A DNA stretch of 64,000 bases from Ovis canadensis (lineage: Eukaryota; Chordata; Mammalia; Artiodactyla; Bovidae), in contig NC_091255.1 of assembly GCF_042477335.2 (NCBI RefSeq), positions 31,970,501 to 32,034,500 on the forward strand, read 5' to 3'. The notes below the pieces were generated by a model. That model saw nothing but the letters and a program-made list of their open reading frames with translations, searched no databases and was not told the DNA's origin. Positions 38,074-44,895 of the stretch are shown in pieces. The position numbers and the translations under genes were made by a program. Numbering within the stretch: position 1 is the first letter of the stretch; each line of letters begins with the position of its first letter.

Positions 38074-39033
38074 AAGTTTTAGGATTTTTAGGATACCTTG
38101 GCCCCACGTTAAGTCCTGCCCTGGGGCCTCCACGGCTACAAGAAATCCTCCAGGAGGAAGGCTGAGGTCAGCAAAACGCCTCAAGCCTTCTGATCCTATT
38201 GTTCCTGACCTTCCCACTTCTCCCCAAATCCTGCTCTTCTTCCTCCCAACAGGTGAATCAACACATTTTCCCCACGCAGGCTTGAAATTTCCACCCTCCG
38301 CTGTAACTCACATAGAATTTAGGATGGCAGTTAAAGATCTCCTTCTCAAGGGGGTAACACAAACATCAGTTATTCCCATACCATGATCATCATCTCTGCC
38401 ATTTCCTGAAGCATCATACCTATTATTTTCTTAATTTTTAATAATTAACTTTTAAACTTGAATTTAGTGACATCCTAAGTAATACTGAAGTGAAATCAGT
38501 TTTGAGGTCCTGGTTATTATTCACCTACCTCACAACAAAATAAATATACGCTTAAAATAAGGACCTCAGACCCCCACCAGGTCTGAGAGCACAATCCTAA
38601 GGTTTCTGCAGTTACCCTGCTGAGTAAGCAACAATCTGGACATCAAGAGGTTTTTCTTGTTGTTGCTTTCTGGGTTTTTTTTAGTCAGAAGGAAACTTAT
38701 AAGCCTTTGGTCCAGTCTTCTTATTTAATAGATTAAAAAGCTAAAACAGAGAAGTGATTTGTCCAAGATCAGATGAGAAGTTTACGGAAAAGTCTAGAAT
38801 TAGTATTCAGGTCTACTATCAGTCCAGTATACTTTCCACTACACAGGGTCCATTCAAATTACACTAGAATAATACTGAATCAAGAATTCTTCATCTGTTA
38901 CCTACCTCACTCTTCCATTCAGATTTATCTGAACGTGCTGCTTAAAATCTGGATATTTGGTTGCCAGATATGCAAAGTCAGGAGGTTTGTCCTTGTATCT
39001 ATTTCTTGCATGCATTGATTTACTCAGAGCCAT
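12705..39033 (-). CDS. METTL16: METTL16, 5' half of coding region (exons 2-6; gene continues off the left edge)
   Basis: RNA N6-adenosine methyltransferase. In the known family it methylates U6 snRNA and the MAT2A 3'UTR hairpins, using S-adenosylmethionine, and so couples SAM level to MAT2A splicing. Five minus-strand exons (39033-38906, 24705-24506, 18689-18549, 16158-16043, 12847-12705) join in phase and give residues 1-242 plus two bases of codon 243. The family protein is about 560 residues, so more than half is outside the window. Visible landmarks fall at the published residue numbers: basic N-terminus [21 protein letters not shown]82, the GTGAS glycine motif from G110, E133, K163 of the SAM-site K-loop, and the catalytic NPPF at 184-187. 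All introns are GT-AG. Introns 1-5 measure 5724, 14200, 5816, 2390 and 3195 bp. The C-terminal vertebrate-conserved regions are not present. No frameshift or stop is seen in the exons. Confidence 0.97.
13506..13737 (+). mobile_element. Bov-tA-type dimer (two tRNA-like heads in tandem)
   Basis: First unit GGCTTCCCTGATAGCTCAGT at about 13505, second unit GGGCTTCCCTTGTGGCTCAG at about 13623. Each has a GGTTCAATTCCTGGG- or GATTCGATCCCTGGG-like box, but there is no BovB-derived tail. The same dimer form occurs at 58290. It splits the L1 above. Confidence 0.8.
14559..14828 (-). mobile_element. Bov-A2 SINE with perfect 11-bp target duplication
   Basis: Full dimeric Bov-A2 in antisense starting GCTGCTGCTGCTGCTATGTC. 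The host duplication GTGAATATACT flanks it at 14548-14558 and 14829-14839. The target was the 3'UTR of an older L1, which gives a relative age. Confidence 0.92.
14926..15412. other. Intron 5, nothing firmly assigned
   Basis: AT-rich sequence without ORFs or clear repeats. Confidence 0.4.
15413..15479. repeat. Short imperfect tandem repeat, 3 x 22-23 bp
   Basis: Units begin at 15413, 15435 and 15457, each of the form AGCTGTTTTAAGCCAATATA with a few changes. This is a small imperfect minisatellite in intron 5. 15484-16042 has no recognised feature. Confidence 0.8.
16043..16158 (-). CDS. METTL16: METTL16 exon 5 (residues 157-195, catalytic NPPF)
   Basis: 116 nt between acceptor TTCCTAG and donor CCAAG/GTAAAA. 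It encodes [20 protein letters not shown] and then [17 protein letters not shown]163, in the loop that occludes the SAM pocket, is present. The catalytic Asn-Pro-Pro-Phe is at 184-187. The 89-residue plus-strand ORF across the exon is an antisense shadow. Confidence 0.97.
16170..16720. other. Intron 4 proximal part, nothing assigned
   Basis: Sequence upstream of exon 5 in gene sense. 16390-16690 (GCCAGCTGACATGCTCCAAG, AACCTTATGAAAGACTCTGA) resembles part of an old MLT-type LTR in general character, but I cannot assign it. Confidence 0.3.
16722..16968 (+). mobile_element. CHR-type tRNA-derived SINE
   Basis: GGGACTTCCTTGGTGGTCTA head, GGTTCGATCTCTGGTCAG box, and CAATAAATAAATATT-type tail. Sense on plus strand in intron 4, antisense to METTL16. 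Confidence 0.85.
17408..17610 (+). mobile_element. Bov-tA SINE
   Basis: GGGGCTTCCCCAGTGGCTCA head, GGTTCGACCCCTGGGTCGG box near 17471 and BovB-like tail ending GACTGACTGACTTAGCA. Sense on plus strand. 17611-18548 has no assigned element. Confidence 0.85.
18549..18689 (-). CDS. METTL16: METTL16 exon 4 (residues 110-156 plus 1 nt)
   Basis: 141 nt between acceptor TTCACTAG and donor AAAAG/GTTAGC. It completes G110 and encodes [11 protein letters not shown], the glycine-rich SAM-binding turn of the Rossmann fold, then FLATEVDD with E133. The exon ends in the first base of Val157. Residue 122 reads Thr (LLGTTLNGW), where I recall Ala in human, from memory. The protein segment is otherwise what the family shows. 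Confidence 0.97.
18690..20842. other. Intron 3, mostly unassigned
   Basis: No exon-like or coding signal. 20595-20660 (CATTTACTGAGCACCTACCT) resembles a MIR or other old mammalian repeat. The remainder, including the GC-moderate stretch at 19200-19900, shows no repeat family or long ORF that I recognise. It may be unique sequence. Confidence 0.4.
20843..22775 (-). mobile_element. BovB LINE, long 5'-truncated copy (pol domain)
   Basis: About 1.9 kb, antisense on plus. Minus-strand ORFs at 22723-22202 (173 aa), 22217-21858 (119 aa) and 21888-21526 (120 aa) together cover the RT. They include [31 protein letters not shown] and [20 protein letters not shown]. The active-site box appears as [13 protein letters not shown]. 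The frame is broken between them, so it is dead. The 3' end is at 20843 (CACTTCAGTCGCTCAGTCG). It is in the same orientation as METTL16, inside intron 3. Confidence 0.95.
22776..23660. other. Ancient mammalian repeat-like sequence, family not assigned
   Basis: GATGGTGACTTGGGCTGGGA near 23150 and ATCTGCATGGAGGTAGAAAA near 23485 have the ring of a widespread old mammalian repeat. The A/G-rich stretch 22850-23640 has the same character as 28700-29860. The family name is not certain. Confidence 0.4.
23661..24505. other. Intron 3, region downstream of exon 3 in gene sense
   Basis: Nothing recognised. AT-rich; no coding or repeat signal that I could name. Confidence 0.35.
24506..24705 (-). CDS. 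METTL16: METTL16 exon 3 (residues 43-109 plus 1 nt)
   Basis: 200 nt between acceptor CTTTCAG and donor ATAG/GTACAT. It encodes [20 protein letters not shown] and runs to LRRGIDI. R82, a SAM/substrate-site residue in the family, is present in PLRLNY. The last base G is the first base of the Gly110 codon. The residue at 97 is Asn (GHQNSDKS). I recall Asp in human, but from memory only. The antisense 151-residue ORF over this exon is a shadow. Confidence 0.97.
24940..25130. repeat. MIR-like SINE remnant
   Basis: CTCCTTACTTAGTTATGTAA, TTGACAAGTTATTTAGCCTC and CACTGTAAAATGGGAATAAT are the typical core and tail phrases of MIR. Confidence 0.75.
25310..25870 (-). mobile_element. L1 fragment, antisense
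   Basis: Contains CCTCAGCCCTGGGCAACCAC near 25453, CAATGTTTGTGAGGTTTATC near 25570 and CAAATAATACTCCACTGTAT near 25630, which are antisense L1 3' phrases. It includes a local 19-bp duplication at 25362-25399. Confidence 0.75.
25362..25406. repeat. 19-bp tandem duplication inside L1
   Basis: CATCACCACAAGCCAATCC occurs at 25362-25380 and again exactly at 25381-25399, followed by a partial third unit CATCACC. Identity of the two units implies a recent event. Confidence 0.95.
25871..26494. other. Intron 2, nothing assigned
   Basis: No recognised repeat or coding signal apart from short A-runs. Confidence 0.35.
26495..27552 (+). mobile_element. BovB LINE, 5'-truncated, pol fragment with YADD
   Basis: ORF 26446-26892 shows [37 protein letters not shown] and [20 protein letters not shown], which are the central RT motifs. 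A second ORF, 27109-27390, gives [18 protein letters not shown] frame change separates them. The 3' end ACTGAACTGAACTGAACT is at about 27535-27552. It begins inside the palm region, is sense on plus and lies in intron 2. Confidence 0.95.
27553..28540. other. Intron 2, mostly unassigned
   Basis: 28050-28450 contains CAGGCCAATGGCTACACTAG-like text but no family assigned. T-runs at 28501-28524. Confidence 0.35.
28545..29870 (+). repeat. Ancient mammalian interspersed repeats, family not assigned
   Basis: Starts with ATTTATTCAACAGATATTAT, then ACAAAGACCCTGAGGCAGGA near 28911 and ATTTGCTGATGGACTGACAC near 29311. These are phrases of an old, widely dispersed mammalian repeat class. Frames carry no gene. 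The 89- and 74-residue minus-strand ORFs are by-products of its base composition. Confidence 0.45.
30050..30340 (+). mobile_element. L1 3'UTR fragment
   Basis: AACAGAAAGCAGATTAGTGG near 30123 and AGTAAGAACTGAATTGTACA near 30269, then ATATCTCAATTTTTTAAAAA. A typical L1 3'UTR ending. Confidence 0.7.
30341..32835. other. Intron 2, unassigned
   Basis: About 2.5 kb with no clear young repeat. A block at 32290-32520 looked mildly coding on the minus strand (73 codons) but has no recognisable family and no splice context. Possibly unique intron sequence. Confidence 0.35.
32836..33030. repeat. MIR-like SINE
   Basis: AACCTTTATGACAAACATCC, CTTTTTAGATGAGGAAATTC and CACAGCTGATAAGTAGC in order are MIR hallmark phrases. 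Confidence 0.8.
33248..33460 (-). mobile_element. Bov-tA SINE with 11-bp target duplication
   Basis: Antisense copy: tail TTGCTCAGTTGTGCCCGACT, B-box GGATCGAACCC, head ending GAGCTACAAGGGAAGCCC. The duplication GTTAAGTTAAA lies at 33237-33247 and 33461-33471, perfect, so a fairly recent insertion. Confidence 0.93.
33618..33822 (-). mobile_element. Bov-tA SINE
   Basis: Tail GTTAGTCACTCAGTTGTGTC preceded by a short (GT)n at 33613-33627, then CAGGGGATCTTCCCAACCTA and a head degenerating at CCATCTGAACCACC. Second antisense Bov-tA within 400 bp. Confidence 0.85.
34130..34690 (-). mobile_element. L1-like fragment, antisense
   Basis: GAATAAACATCTTCAAACAT, CTTGATATGTAAAAGTTTTT and CTTTGAGTTTAGAAAGACTA read as antisense old L1. 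Not coding. Confidence 0.5.
34691..35375. other. Intron 2, unassigned
   Basis: Contains a poly-A run near 34828-34841. 35040-35220 is GC-moderate with no family named. Confidence 0.35.
35376..35770 (-). mobile_element. Old L1 fragment, antisense
   Basis: AATTGACATATTAACTTTAT followed by GAGCTCTCCCATCCAGAAAC is the antisense of a standard L1 ORF2 phrase, and the following ~350 bp are of similar character. Confidence 0.5.
36005..36090 (+). mobile_element. Bov-A-type tail fragment
   Basis: TGGACACAGGAACCTGGCGG, then TTGGACATGACTTAGCGACT and AAACAACAAC. Only the BovB-derived SINE tail is present. Confidence 0.8.
36091..36620. other. Intron 2, unassigned with short old repeat
   Basis: 36459-36500 (CATTCAACAAACATTTATTG) is a common start of an old mammalian repeat. 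No gene in the 114-codon ORF here: it has no family and lies in AT-rich intron. Confidence 0.4.
36621..37318 (-). repeat. L2-like LINE remnant
   Basis: AGAATTCAGTTCAAAGACCA and CACTAACACCATTTCCAAAT near 36850-36895 match the usual L2 3' end read (CAGCTCAAATGTCACCTC type). CCTACATCCCT-like text follows. Degenerate. Confidence 0.5.
37322..37618 (+). mobile_element. BovB 3' end fragment with internal deletion
   Basis: GTCCATCCTAAAGGAGGTCA through GAGTGACTAAACTGAACTGA. Relative to other copies, about ten bases are missing where GATGCTGGCAGGAGGAGAAG replaces the expected GATGCTGGGA-GGGATTG-GGGGCAGGAG. Confidence 0.9.
37619..38905. other. Intron 2 5' part with (TA)n at about 38038-38073
   Basis: The simple repeat is an AT/TA tract of about 36 bp with one GT interruption. 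The rest shows no named family. 38640-38900 may contain a MIR core (TTAAAAAGCTAAAACAGAGA and GTGATTTGTCCAAGATCA near 38732-38771). Confidence 0.5.
38906..39033 (-). CDS. METTL16: METTL16 exon 2 (residues 1-42 plus 2 nt)
   Basis: 128 nt, starting with the initiator ATG immediately after the acceptor TTTAAAG and ending at GTGAG before GTAGGT. It encodes the basic N-terminal segment [20 protein letters not shown] and runs to NLNGRV. This segment belongs to the N-terminal RNA-binding module. The exon ends after two bases (AG) of the Ser43 codon, which the T at 24705 completes. The start choice is certain: it is the conserved family N-terminus and no in-frame upstream ATG exists. Confidence 0.96.
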
Positions 39034-39064
39034 CTTTAAAAAGAAAAAAAAAGGGGGGGGGGGG
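39034..39064. repeat. Homopolymer pyrimidine tract at METTL16 exon 2 acceptor
   Basis: On the minus strand, C12 (39064-39053) then T9 (39052-39044), then CTTTTTAAAG directly before ATG. It acts as the polypyrimidine tract of the exon 2 acceptor. Both homopolymers are likely length-polymorphic. Confidence 0.9.
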
Positions 39065-39169
39065 ATCAGCATATTTAGTTAAACAAAATCAACAAGAAAA
39101 GCTGTGGTTGCCAAGTTAACAGTTACAGCCAACACATCTTCACTAATCAAGTGAGAAAGAAGAAGCTAT

Positions 39170-40680
39170 ATTTTTTAAAGTATACAACAAATAAGCACAT
39201 GAAAAGATGTTCTATGTCATTAGGGAAACACAAATCAAAACCATAATAAGCTATCAATTCATCCACATGAGGATGGCTATTATTAAAAAAGAGAGAGAGA
39301 GAAAATAGCAAGTACTGGAGAACATACAAAGAAACTGGAGCCCTCAGGCATTGCAGGTGGGGATAAACATGCGTATGACTGCTGTGGAAAAGTCTGGTGG
39401 TTCTTTAAAAAATTAAACATTACCATATGATCCAGCAATTCCAAGCCCATGTATAGATCCAAAGGAACTGAAAGCAGAGATTCAAATAAGTAACTTGGAA
39501 TTTCACAGCCTTTCCATACTGTTCATGGGGGGAAAGCTGGCTTAAAACTCAATCTTCAAATAACGAGGATCATGGCATCCAGTCCCATCACTTCATGGCA
39601 AATAGATAGGGAAACAATGGAAACAATAACAGACTTTATTTTCTTGGGCTCCAAAATCACTGCAGATGGTGACTGCAGCCATGAAATTGAAAGACGCTTG
39701 CTCCCTGGAAGAAAAGCTATGACCAACCGAGACTGCATATTACAAAGCAAAGACATTACTTTGCCAACAAAGGTCTGTATAGTCAAAGCTATGGTTTCTC
39801 CAGTGGACATATATGGATGTGAGAGTTGGACCATAAAGAAAGCTGAGCGCCAAAGAATTGATGCTTTTGAACTGTGGTGTTGGAGAAGATTCTTGAGTGT
39901 CCCCTGGACAGCAAGGAGATCAAACCAGTCAATCCTGAAGGAAATCAGTCCTGAATATTCATTGGAAGGACTGATGCGGAAGCTGAAGCTCCAATACTTT
40001 GGCCACCTGATGGGAAGAACTGACTCATTTGAAAAGACCCTGATGCTGGGAAAGATTTAATGAAGGGAACGACAGAGGATGAGATGTTTGGATGGTATCA
40101 CCTGACTCAATGGACCTGAGTTTGAGCAGGCCTCAGGAGTTGGGGAGGCCTGGTGGGCTGCAGTTCACGGGGTCGAAGGAGTTGGACATGACTGAGCAAC
40201 TGAACTGAACTGACTGAATGCTCATGGCAGAGTTATTCACAATGGTTAAATGCAACTTCAGGTATCCACAAGCAGACAAATAATCAAAATGTGGGAAGTA
40301 CATTGGAATATTATTCAGCCCTAAAGGGATGAATTCAGACACATGCTACAACATGTATGAACCTTAAAAACATTATGCTAAGGGCAATAAGCCACACACA
40401 GGAGGGCAAATACTATATTATTACACTTATATGAAGGGCCAACAATAGGCAAATTCATATAGAGTAGAATGGAGGTTACTGGGGGTGGGAGGAAGGTGGA
40501 ATGGTGAATTACTGTTTAATGGTATATGGTTTGTGTTTAGAATAATGAAAAACTTACAGAAATGGATGGTAGTAATGGTTGCACAACACTGTGAATATAC
40601 TTAAAGCCACTGAATGGTATACTTGAAAAAGGTTAAAATGGTAAATTTTGTTACATGTATTTTAAAAAACGTTTCTGCAA
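39170..40680 (+). mobile_element. L1 3' end split by a BovB insertion
   Basis: Left part 39170-39528 (ATGTCATTAGGGAAACACAA, ATTACCATATGATCCAGCAA). Right part 40219-40680 resumes at CTCATGGCAGAGTTATTCAC and runs through the 3'UTR. The target duplication TGTTCATGG at 39520-39528 pairs with TGCTCATGG at 40219-40227. Confidence 0.85.
39529..40218 (+). mobile_element. BovB LINE 3' part nested in L1
   Basis: Starts AGCTGGCTTAAAACTCAATC and ends GAACTGAACTGACTGAA. ORF 39572-40060 (162 aa) reads through the region after the RT: MASSPITSWQIDRETMETIT, then FPV-type text mutated to [20 protein letters not shown], up to a stop. It is the longest intact stretch of BovB reading in the window, but only a fragment. 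Confidence 0.93.
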
Positions 40681-40751
40681 CATATGATGAATCTTTTTCT
40701 TTTAAACCAAGGGAAGAAAATTGAAACTATTCCCTTTCAAAGCATCAAAGT

Positions 40752-40903
40752 GGGACTTCCCTGGTGGTCCAGTGGCTAAGACTCCAGGCTCCCAGTGCAG
40801 GGGCCCCAAGTTCAATCCCTGGTCAGGGAACCAGATCCCATATGCTGCAACTAAGACCTGGTGCCGCCAAATAAATAAATAAAAAATAAAAGCATCAACG
40901 TGG
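40752..40903 (+). mobile_element. CHR-type tRNA-derived SINE
   Basis: GGGACTTCCCTGGTGGTCCA head, CAAGTTCAATCCCTGGTCAG box, tail AAATAAATAAATAAAAAATA. Sense on plus, intron 1. Confidence 0.9.
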
Positions 40904-41902
40904 CCGAAGGCAATATAATCTACCACCAAGAATACTACAGTAAGAGGTTAGTTTTTACAGTGGTCTTGAGTGGACTATTTGGTTGTGCACCATGAAGTCA
41001 CTAAAGTTTCAAAACACATCTTTTTCTTTTTTTAACTTCCTGATTTCAAACTCTACCAAAAAAACATCTTCTATTCCAACTTCTTTTATAAATTTCAGTC
41101 TTGCCATTTCTAGGTAGCTAAAACCAACTGAAAACAAAAATTTTGTTTTCCTTGAGAATACACAGAAGAAAAAAGTTAACACATTTATAGCAAGAGAAAA
41201 GTCACTGCAGTAGCTGAGTAAATCTCTAAGCAGGTGGTAATTCTATTCAGTGTATATCTCTAGCTGGTAGGTGATTTTTCTCTTTGTATCACTCTGCATT
41301 TTATACCCATTCATCTAAATGGTCCTATGTAAGAATCCTAAGAGTCACCTGATAGTTCTCTATCCCTCTTGTATTTCAAAAAATTAAGTCATATGGATTT
41401 TACCTGGTGAATATCTCTCAGATCCAACTATTTCTCCCCAGGCTCACCTATAGCAGCCCATACAAGTCTGCCCATACTGCTCCAGCGGCCTCTTAATTGG
41501 TCTCCATGAACCCACACTTTTTCTCTCCATGCCTTTTTCCACCATGCAGTGACCATTTCTAAACACAAATTTCACTGTGTCCACCTCCCATGCTCGCTTG
41601 CTCAAAACTTTACTTTTAGGAGAAAAACAAAAAGCATTACTTCAGCATACATACAAGGCCCAGCACAGTGTGGCTTCAGCATGAGCTGAAGTCTCACCCT
41701 TGCTCCTCTTTCTCTCCCTCCACTCTGGCAATAGGGTCTTTACACAGATTACCCTTTCATCTGTAATGGTCTTTCCTCCCCGTCTTCACCTGATTAATTC
41801 CTACTCATCCTTACTACCACAACTCAAGCATCTCCTCTTCAGGAAGGTCTTTCCTTCCTTAATTTCCCCAGGTCAGCCATAGCAGCTACTGTAAACTCTT
41901 AG
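40904..41902. other. Intron 1, with L2-like stretch at about 41400-41880
   Basis: 41430-41880 (TCCAGCGGCCTCTTAATTGG, CCTACTCATCCTTACTACCA-like) resembles an antisense L2 tail. The remainder is unassigned. Confidence 0.4.
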
Positions 41903-42110
41903 GGCGTCCCTGGTGGCTCAGTGCTAAAGAATTCACCTGCCAATGAAGGAAACACGGGTTCGATCCCTGGGTCGGGAGGATCCCCTGGAGACGGAAATGG
42001 CAACCCACTCCAGTATTCTCGCCTAAGAAATCGCAAGGATAGAGAAGCATGAACGCTACAATCCAAGGGGCTGCAAGAGTCGACATGACTTAGCAACTAA
42101 ACAACAAGAG
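41903..42110 (+). mobile_element. Bov-tA SINE
   Basis: GGGCGTCCCTGGTGGCTCAG head, GGTTCGATCCCTGGGTCGG box, tail CGACATGACTTAGCAACTAA. Sense on plus. Confidence 0.88.
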
Positions 42111-42589
42111 AACCTCCTAGCAATAAGCACATTTCTTTTGCAGGCTTTGTTGGAGATATAACTTTACATGGTTATAAATGCTAACACTCTAACTCAGGTT
42201 TTTGATAGCTTTTCACATTTAAGAACCATTTTCAGAAAAGAATTGTTTTCATCACAGACAATTGAAATCATGCAGCTAACTGCCCCCCAGACCACTCACG
42301 TGAAAGGCTCAAAAGCACTTCATGCCCAACATGTCCAAAATGAAACCATTTCTACCCACCCCAAATAGGTCCTCCTCTAATCTTCCCTATTTTGCTGAAT
42401 GACATCCAGATCTTCCTCATGGCACAAAAGCAAGAAATCTTCAGCAACTTTTTACCCTACCTCCTCCATTCCAAACACACTATGTCCTGAATATTCTGTC
42501 TCCTAGTGATTTCTTGGCCCATTTTTTGGATCTTTCTTCTCCAAAAGGATGCTTCCAAAGTATCCTTTTCTTTTCCAGAATTTTATTTT

Positions 42590-42770
42590 ATTGTATTTCA
42601 TTTTTTTAAATTTCAATCTCATTTATTTTTTAATTGAAGGATAATTGCTTTACAGACACTCCAATATTCTTGCCTGGACAATTCCATGGACACAGGAGCC
42701 TGGGGAGCTACAGTCCATGGGATCACAGAGTCTCATGGGACACGACTGAGTGTCTAACACCTTCACTTCA
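42590..42770 (+). mobile_element. L1 3' scrap and Bov-A tail fragment
   Basis: 42618-42650 (ATTTTTTAATTGAAGGATAA) looks like the antisense L1 3' end. 42655-42770 is the BovB-derived SINE tail: CACTCCAATATTCTTGCCTG to GACACGACTGAGTGTCTAAC. Confidence 0.75.
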
Positions 42771-44287
42771 CTTTCATCCATTTTTCACCCTTCGCAACTT
42801 CACATCTCTAGGCCAGAGATCATAATCATCTCTTTCTTGGCTGACTACAACAGCCTCTAACTGATGTCTCTCTAACCACTCTTAACCCCAACAATCCACT
42901 TCATCCTGGTGACAACATACCCCTCCTCCCACCCCAATGCAAAACTGAACATTCCTAGCTAAATCCCTTCAGCAGCTTCCTAAAGCTTTTAGGCTGATGA
43001 AACTCAAAATAATTAACAAGCCACACATAAATCTATCCCTCCAAACTCATTTGTTGCCACTTTCTCCTCCCTGTCTAGTGTACATCATGGAACACACATG
43101 ACACTGTGAACACACATGGACAAATTAAATTACAGACATGGTAAAAATCACTTCCTTCATTATTCAACCCTCTTGATCAGAACAGATACACATCGAATCA
43201 ATAAAGCCACGTCTTTGCTAACGGAGCTCCCTATACAGGCAATGGGTTCTTAGCTAAATCTACCCCATTCCTCAGAGTTTAACTGACTGTCAGCCCTTGC
43301 CTGGCATCAGCCTTGTCATTCTCCACTTCTCTCCAAACTTTTCTCTTTCTGGCTCATTCTGCTGTAGCCATACAGGCTTCCTTACTGTTTCTCTGTCAAG
43401 TCTGCCACACTCCTGCCTCAGGGGTTCTGTACTTGCTGTTTAGTCTGCATGGGTTTCTCTTCCCCCAGAAATACATACATGCAAGGTACCCTCCGCTTGT
43501 TCAGATCTTTGATCAAACCTCACTTTCTTACTGATACCTTTTCTGAGTACCGCCATTTAAATGAGCAGCGAGTGAATCCTTTGTCTCCTTTAGTTGCTTC
43601 AGTCTTCTTCATAGAACTTACTCATCTGATATTTCATATACTTTACTTTTTAACATTTGCCTTGCCAGTAAGCTTCATGAGGGAAAATACTTTGTCTATC
43701 TTTTTCACTGCGATATCCCAGAGCCTAAAGTAGGAACTGGAGAGTAGGTAAGCAATAAGCGCTTTTTGGTTGAAAGCAAGATGGAACTCTTACACTGTCC
43801 AGGGCACTTAAAACACAGAACTCTCAATTCTTGATAAGCAGCCCCCATCTTGAATCTCTAAAAGGTTCAGGCCTAGGACTGAATCTTTTTCTTCCGGGTT
43901 GCCCAAGTCAGTGCAGAAAGCCAAAGTGGTAGGCCTTCATTTAAGTAAGCTGACGCTTCCACTTTCTTTAATCTTTTCCATCTCCATGCTTCTGTTTCCT
44001 TGGTTCCTCCTGACCCTCAGTATACCTCTTCAACTATCACTGGTTACTTAATACATAATTCTGTAAAATAATCTAAATTCTGCTCTCAGAACTTTTAATT
44101 CCTTCTGCACAGATCTCTACCACTTCTAATTTCTATTATTCTCTCGTCTCCCTTTCTCATCAACCCGACTTTTTCCACAGTTCCGCCATTGCCAGTTCTC
44201 CATCTCTTCCACTCCTTTCACGTGCTCACCTTACCCCCTCATACTGTCTTCCCGCCTCAGTTTTGGATCTCTCTAAACCGCCTCCGC
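42771..44287. other. Intron 1, probable L2-like remnants, otherwise unassigned
   Basis: 42830-43070 (CTAAATCCCTTCAGCAGCTT) and 43310-43740 (TCTGCCACACTCCTGCCTCA, CTTACTGATACCTTTTCTGA) resemble old antisense L2 sequence. 43740-44280 is C/T-rich with no family named. Confidence 0.4.
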
Positions 44288-44487
44288 TTTCCTGGTGGTT
44301 CAGACAGTAAAGCGTCTGTATACAATGTAGGAGACATGGGTTCGATCCCTGGGTCGGGAAGTTTCCTGGAGAAGGAAAAGGCAACCCACTCCAGTACTCT
44401 TGCCTAGAAAATCCCATGGACGGAGGAGCCTGGTGTCCATGGGGTCGCAAAGAGTCGGACGCGAATGAGCGACTTCACTTTCACTTT
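44288..44487 (+). mobile_element. Bov-tA SINE close to METTL16 exon 1
   Basis: CTTTCCTGGTGGTTCAGACA head, GGTTCGATCCCTGGGTCGG box at about 44340, tail GTCGGACGCGAATGAGCGAC. Only about 270 bp from the exon 1 donor. Several CpGs in the tail are retained (GGACGCGAATGAGCG), which may mean that it is young or unmethylated. Confidence 0.9.
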
Positions 44488-44577
44488 TCAAATCGCCTCC
44501 GCCTAGGGGGTCTTTCCTACTCAGCACTAGTTTCCATTCTATTTGCCAACTCCCCCACCCATCCCACCACACATACG

Positions 44578-44599
44578 CCCCCGCGCACGCACGCACACG

Positions 44600-44631
<32 letters not shown>

Positions 44632-44632
44632 A
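44578..44632. repeat. (CG/CA)n alternating purine-pyrimidine tract
   Basis: CGCGCACGCACGCACACGCA then CACGCGCGCACACACACACA, almost wholly alternating, in intron 1 about 125 bp from the exon 1 donor. This is the sequence type that adopts Z-DNA under negative supercoiling. Confidence 0.95.
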
Positions 44633-44757
44633 TCAGGTCTAGACCCGACGATCCCAAAGCCAGCACCTCACAGGCCCAGAAACTGGGAATAGGGAACCTG
44701 GGTGCTACAAAGGTTAAGTGGACTCGCAACCTGTAAGAGTGATATTAAGTGACTCAC

Positions 44758-44895
44758 CTCTGAAGTCAAAGTTCCTGCCAGACGACTAGTATAGTGTGGA
44801 CCTCTACAACCCCGGAGTCTTAACCACCCGCTGCGCGAAGATCCTAGAAACGCAGATGTTACGCTCCCAGTGCGCCGCCATCTTGGGCCTCCATT
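44758..44895 (-). other. METTL16: METTL16 exon 1 (5'UTR, non-coding)
   Basis: The 3' end is set by a strong splice donor on the minus strand: CAGAG then GTGAGT, with the intron beginning at 44757. The 5' end is an estimate from the YY1-type element and CpG density; no TATA box is seen. Joined to exon 2 it gives CTTCAGAG followed directly by ATGGCT, so the -3 G comes from exon 1 and the +4 G from exon 2. The exon carries one upstream ATG (see uORF entry). The assignment as METTL16 exon 1 rests on the donor, the CpG promoter, the strand and the lack of any other candidate between here and exon 2. Transcript data were not available. Confidence 0.75.
44804..44881 (-). CDS. Putative upstream ORF in METTL16 5'UTR (25 codons)
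   Basis: ATG at 44881-44879 opens 25 codons beginning MAAHWERNIC and ends in TAG at 44806-44804. The start context AAGATGG has A at -3 and G at +4, which is strong. The ATG lies inside the YY1-like motif AAGATGGCGGC. Its stop is 46 nt upstream of the main ATG in the spliced message, so reinitiation is conceivable. Whether it is transcribed depends on the start site being upstream of 44881, which I cannot see. No recognisable peptide family. It may be only a by-product of the YY1 site. Confidence 0.4.
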   Translation of the reverse strand: MAAHWERNICVSRIFAQRVVKTPGL

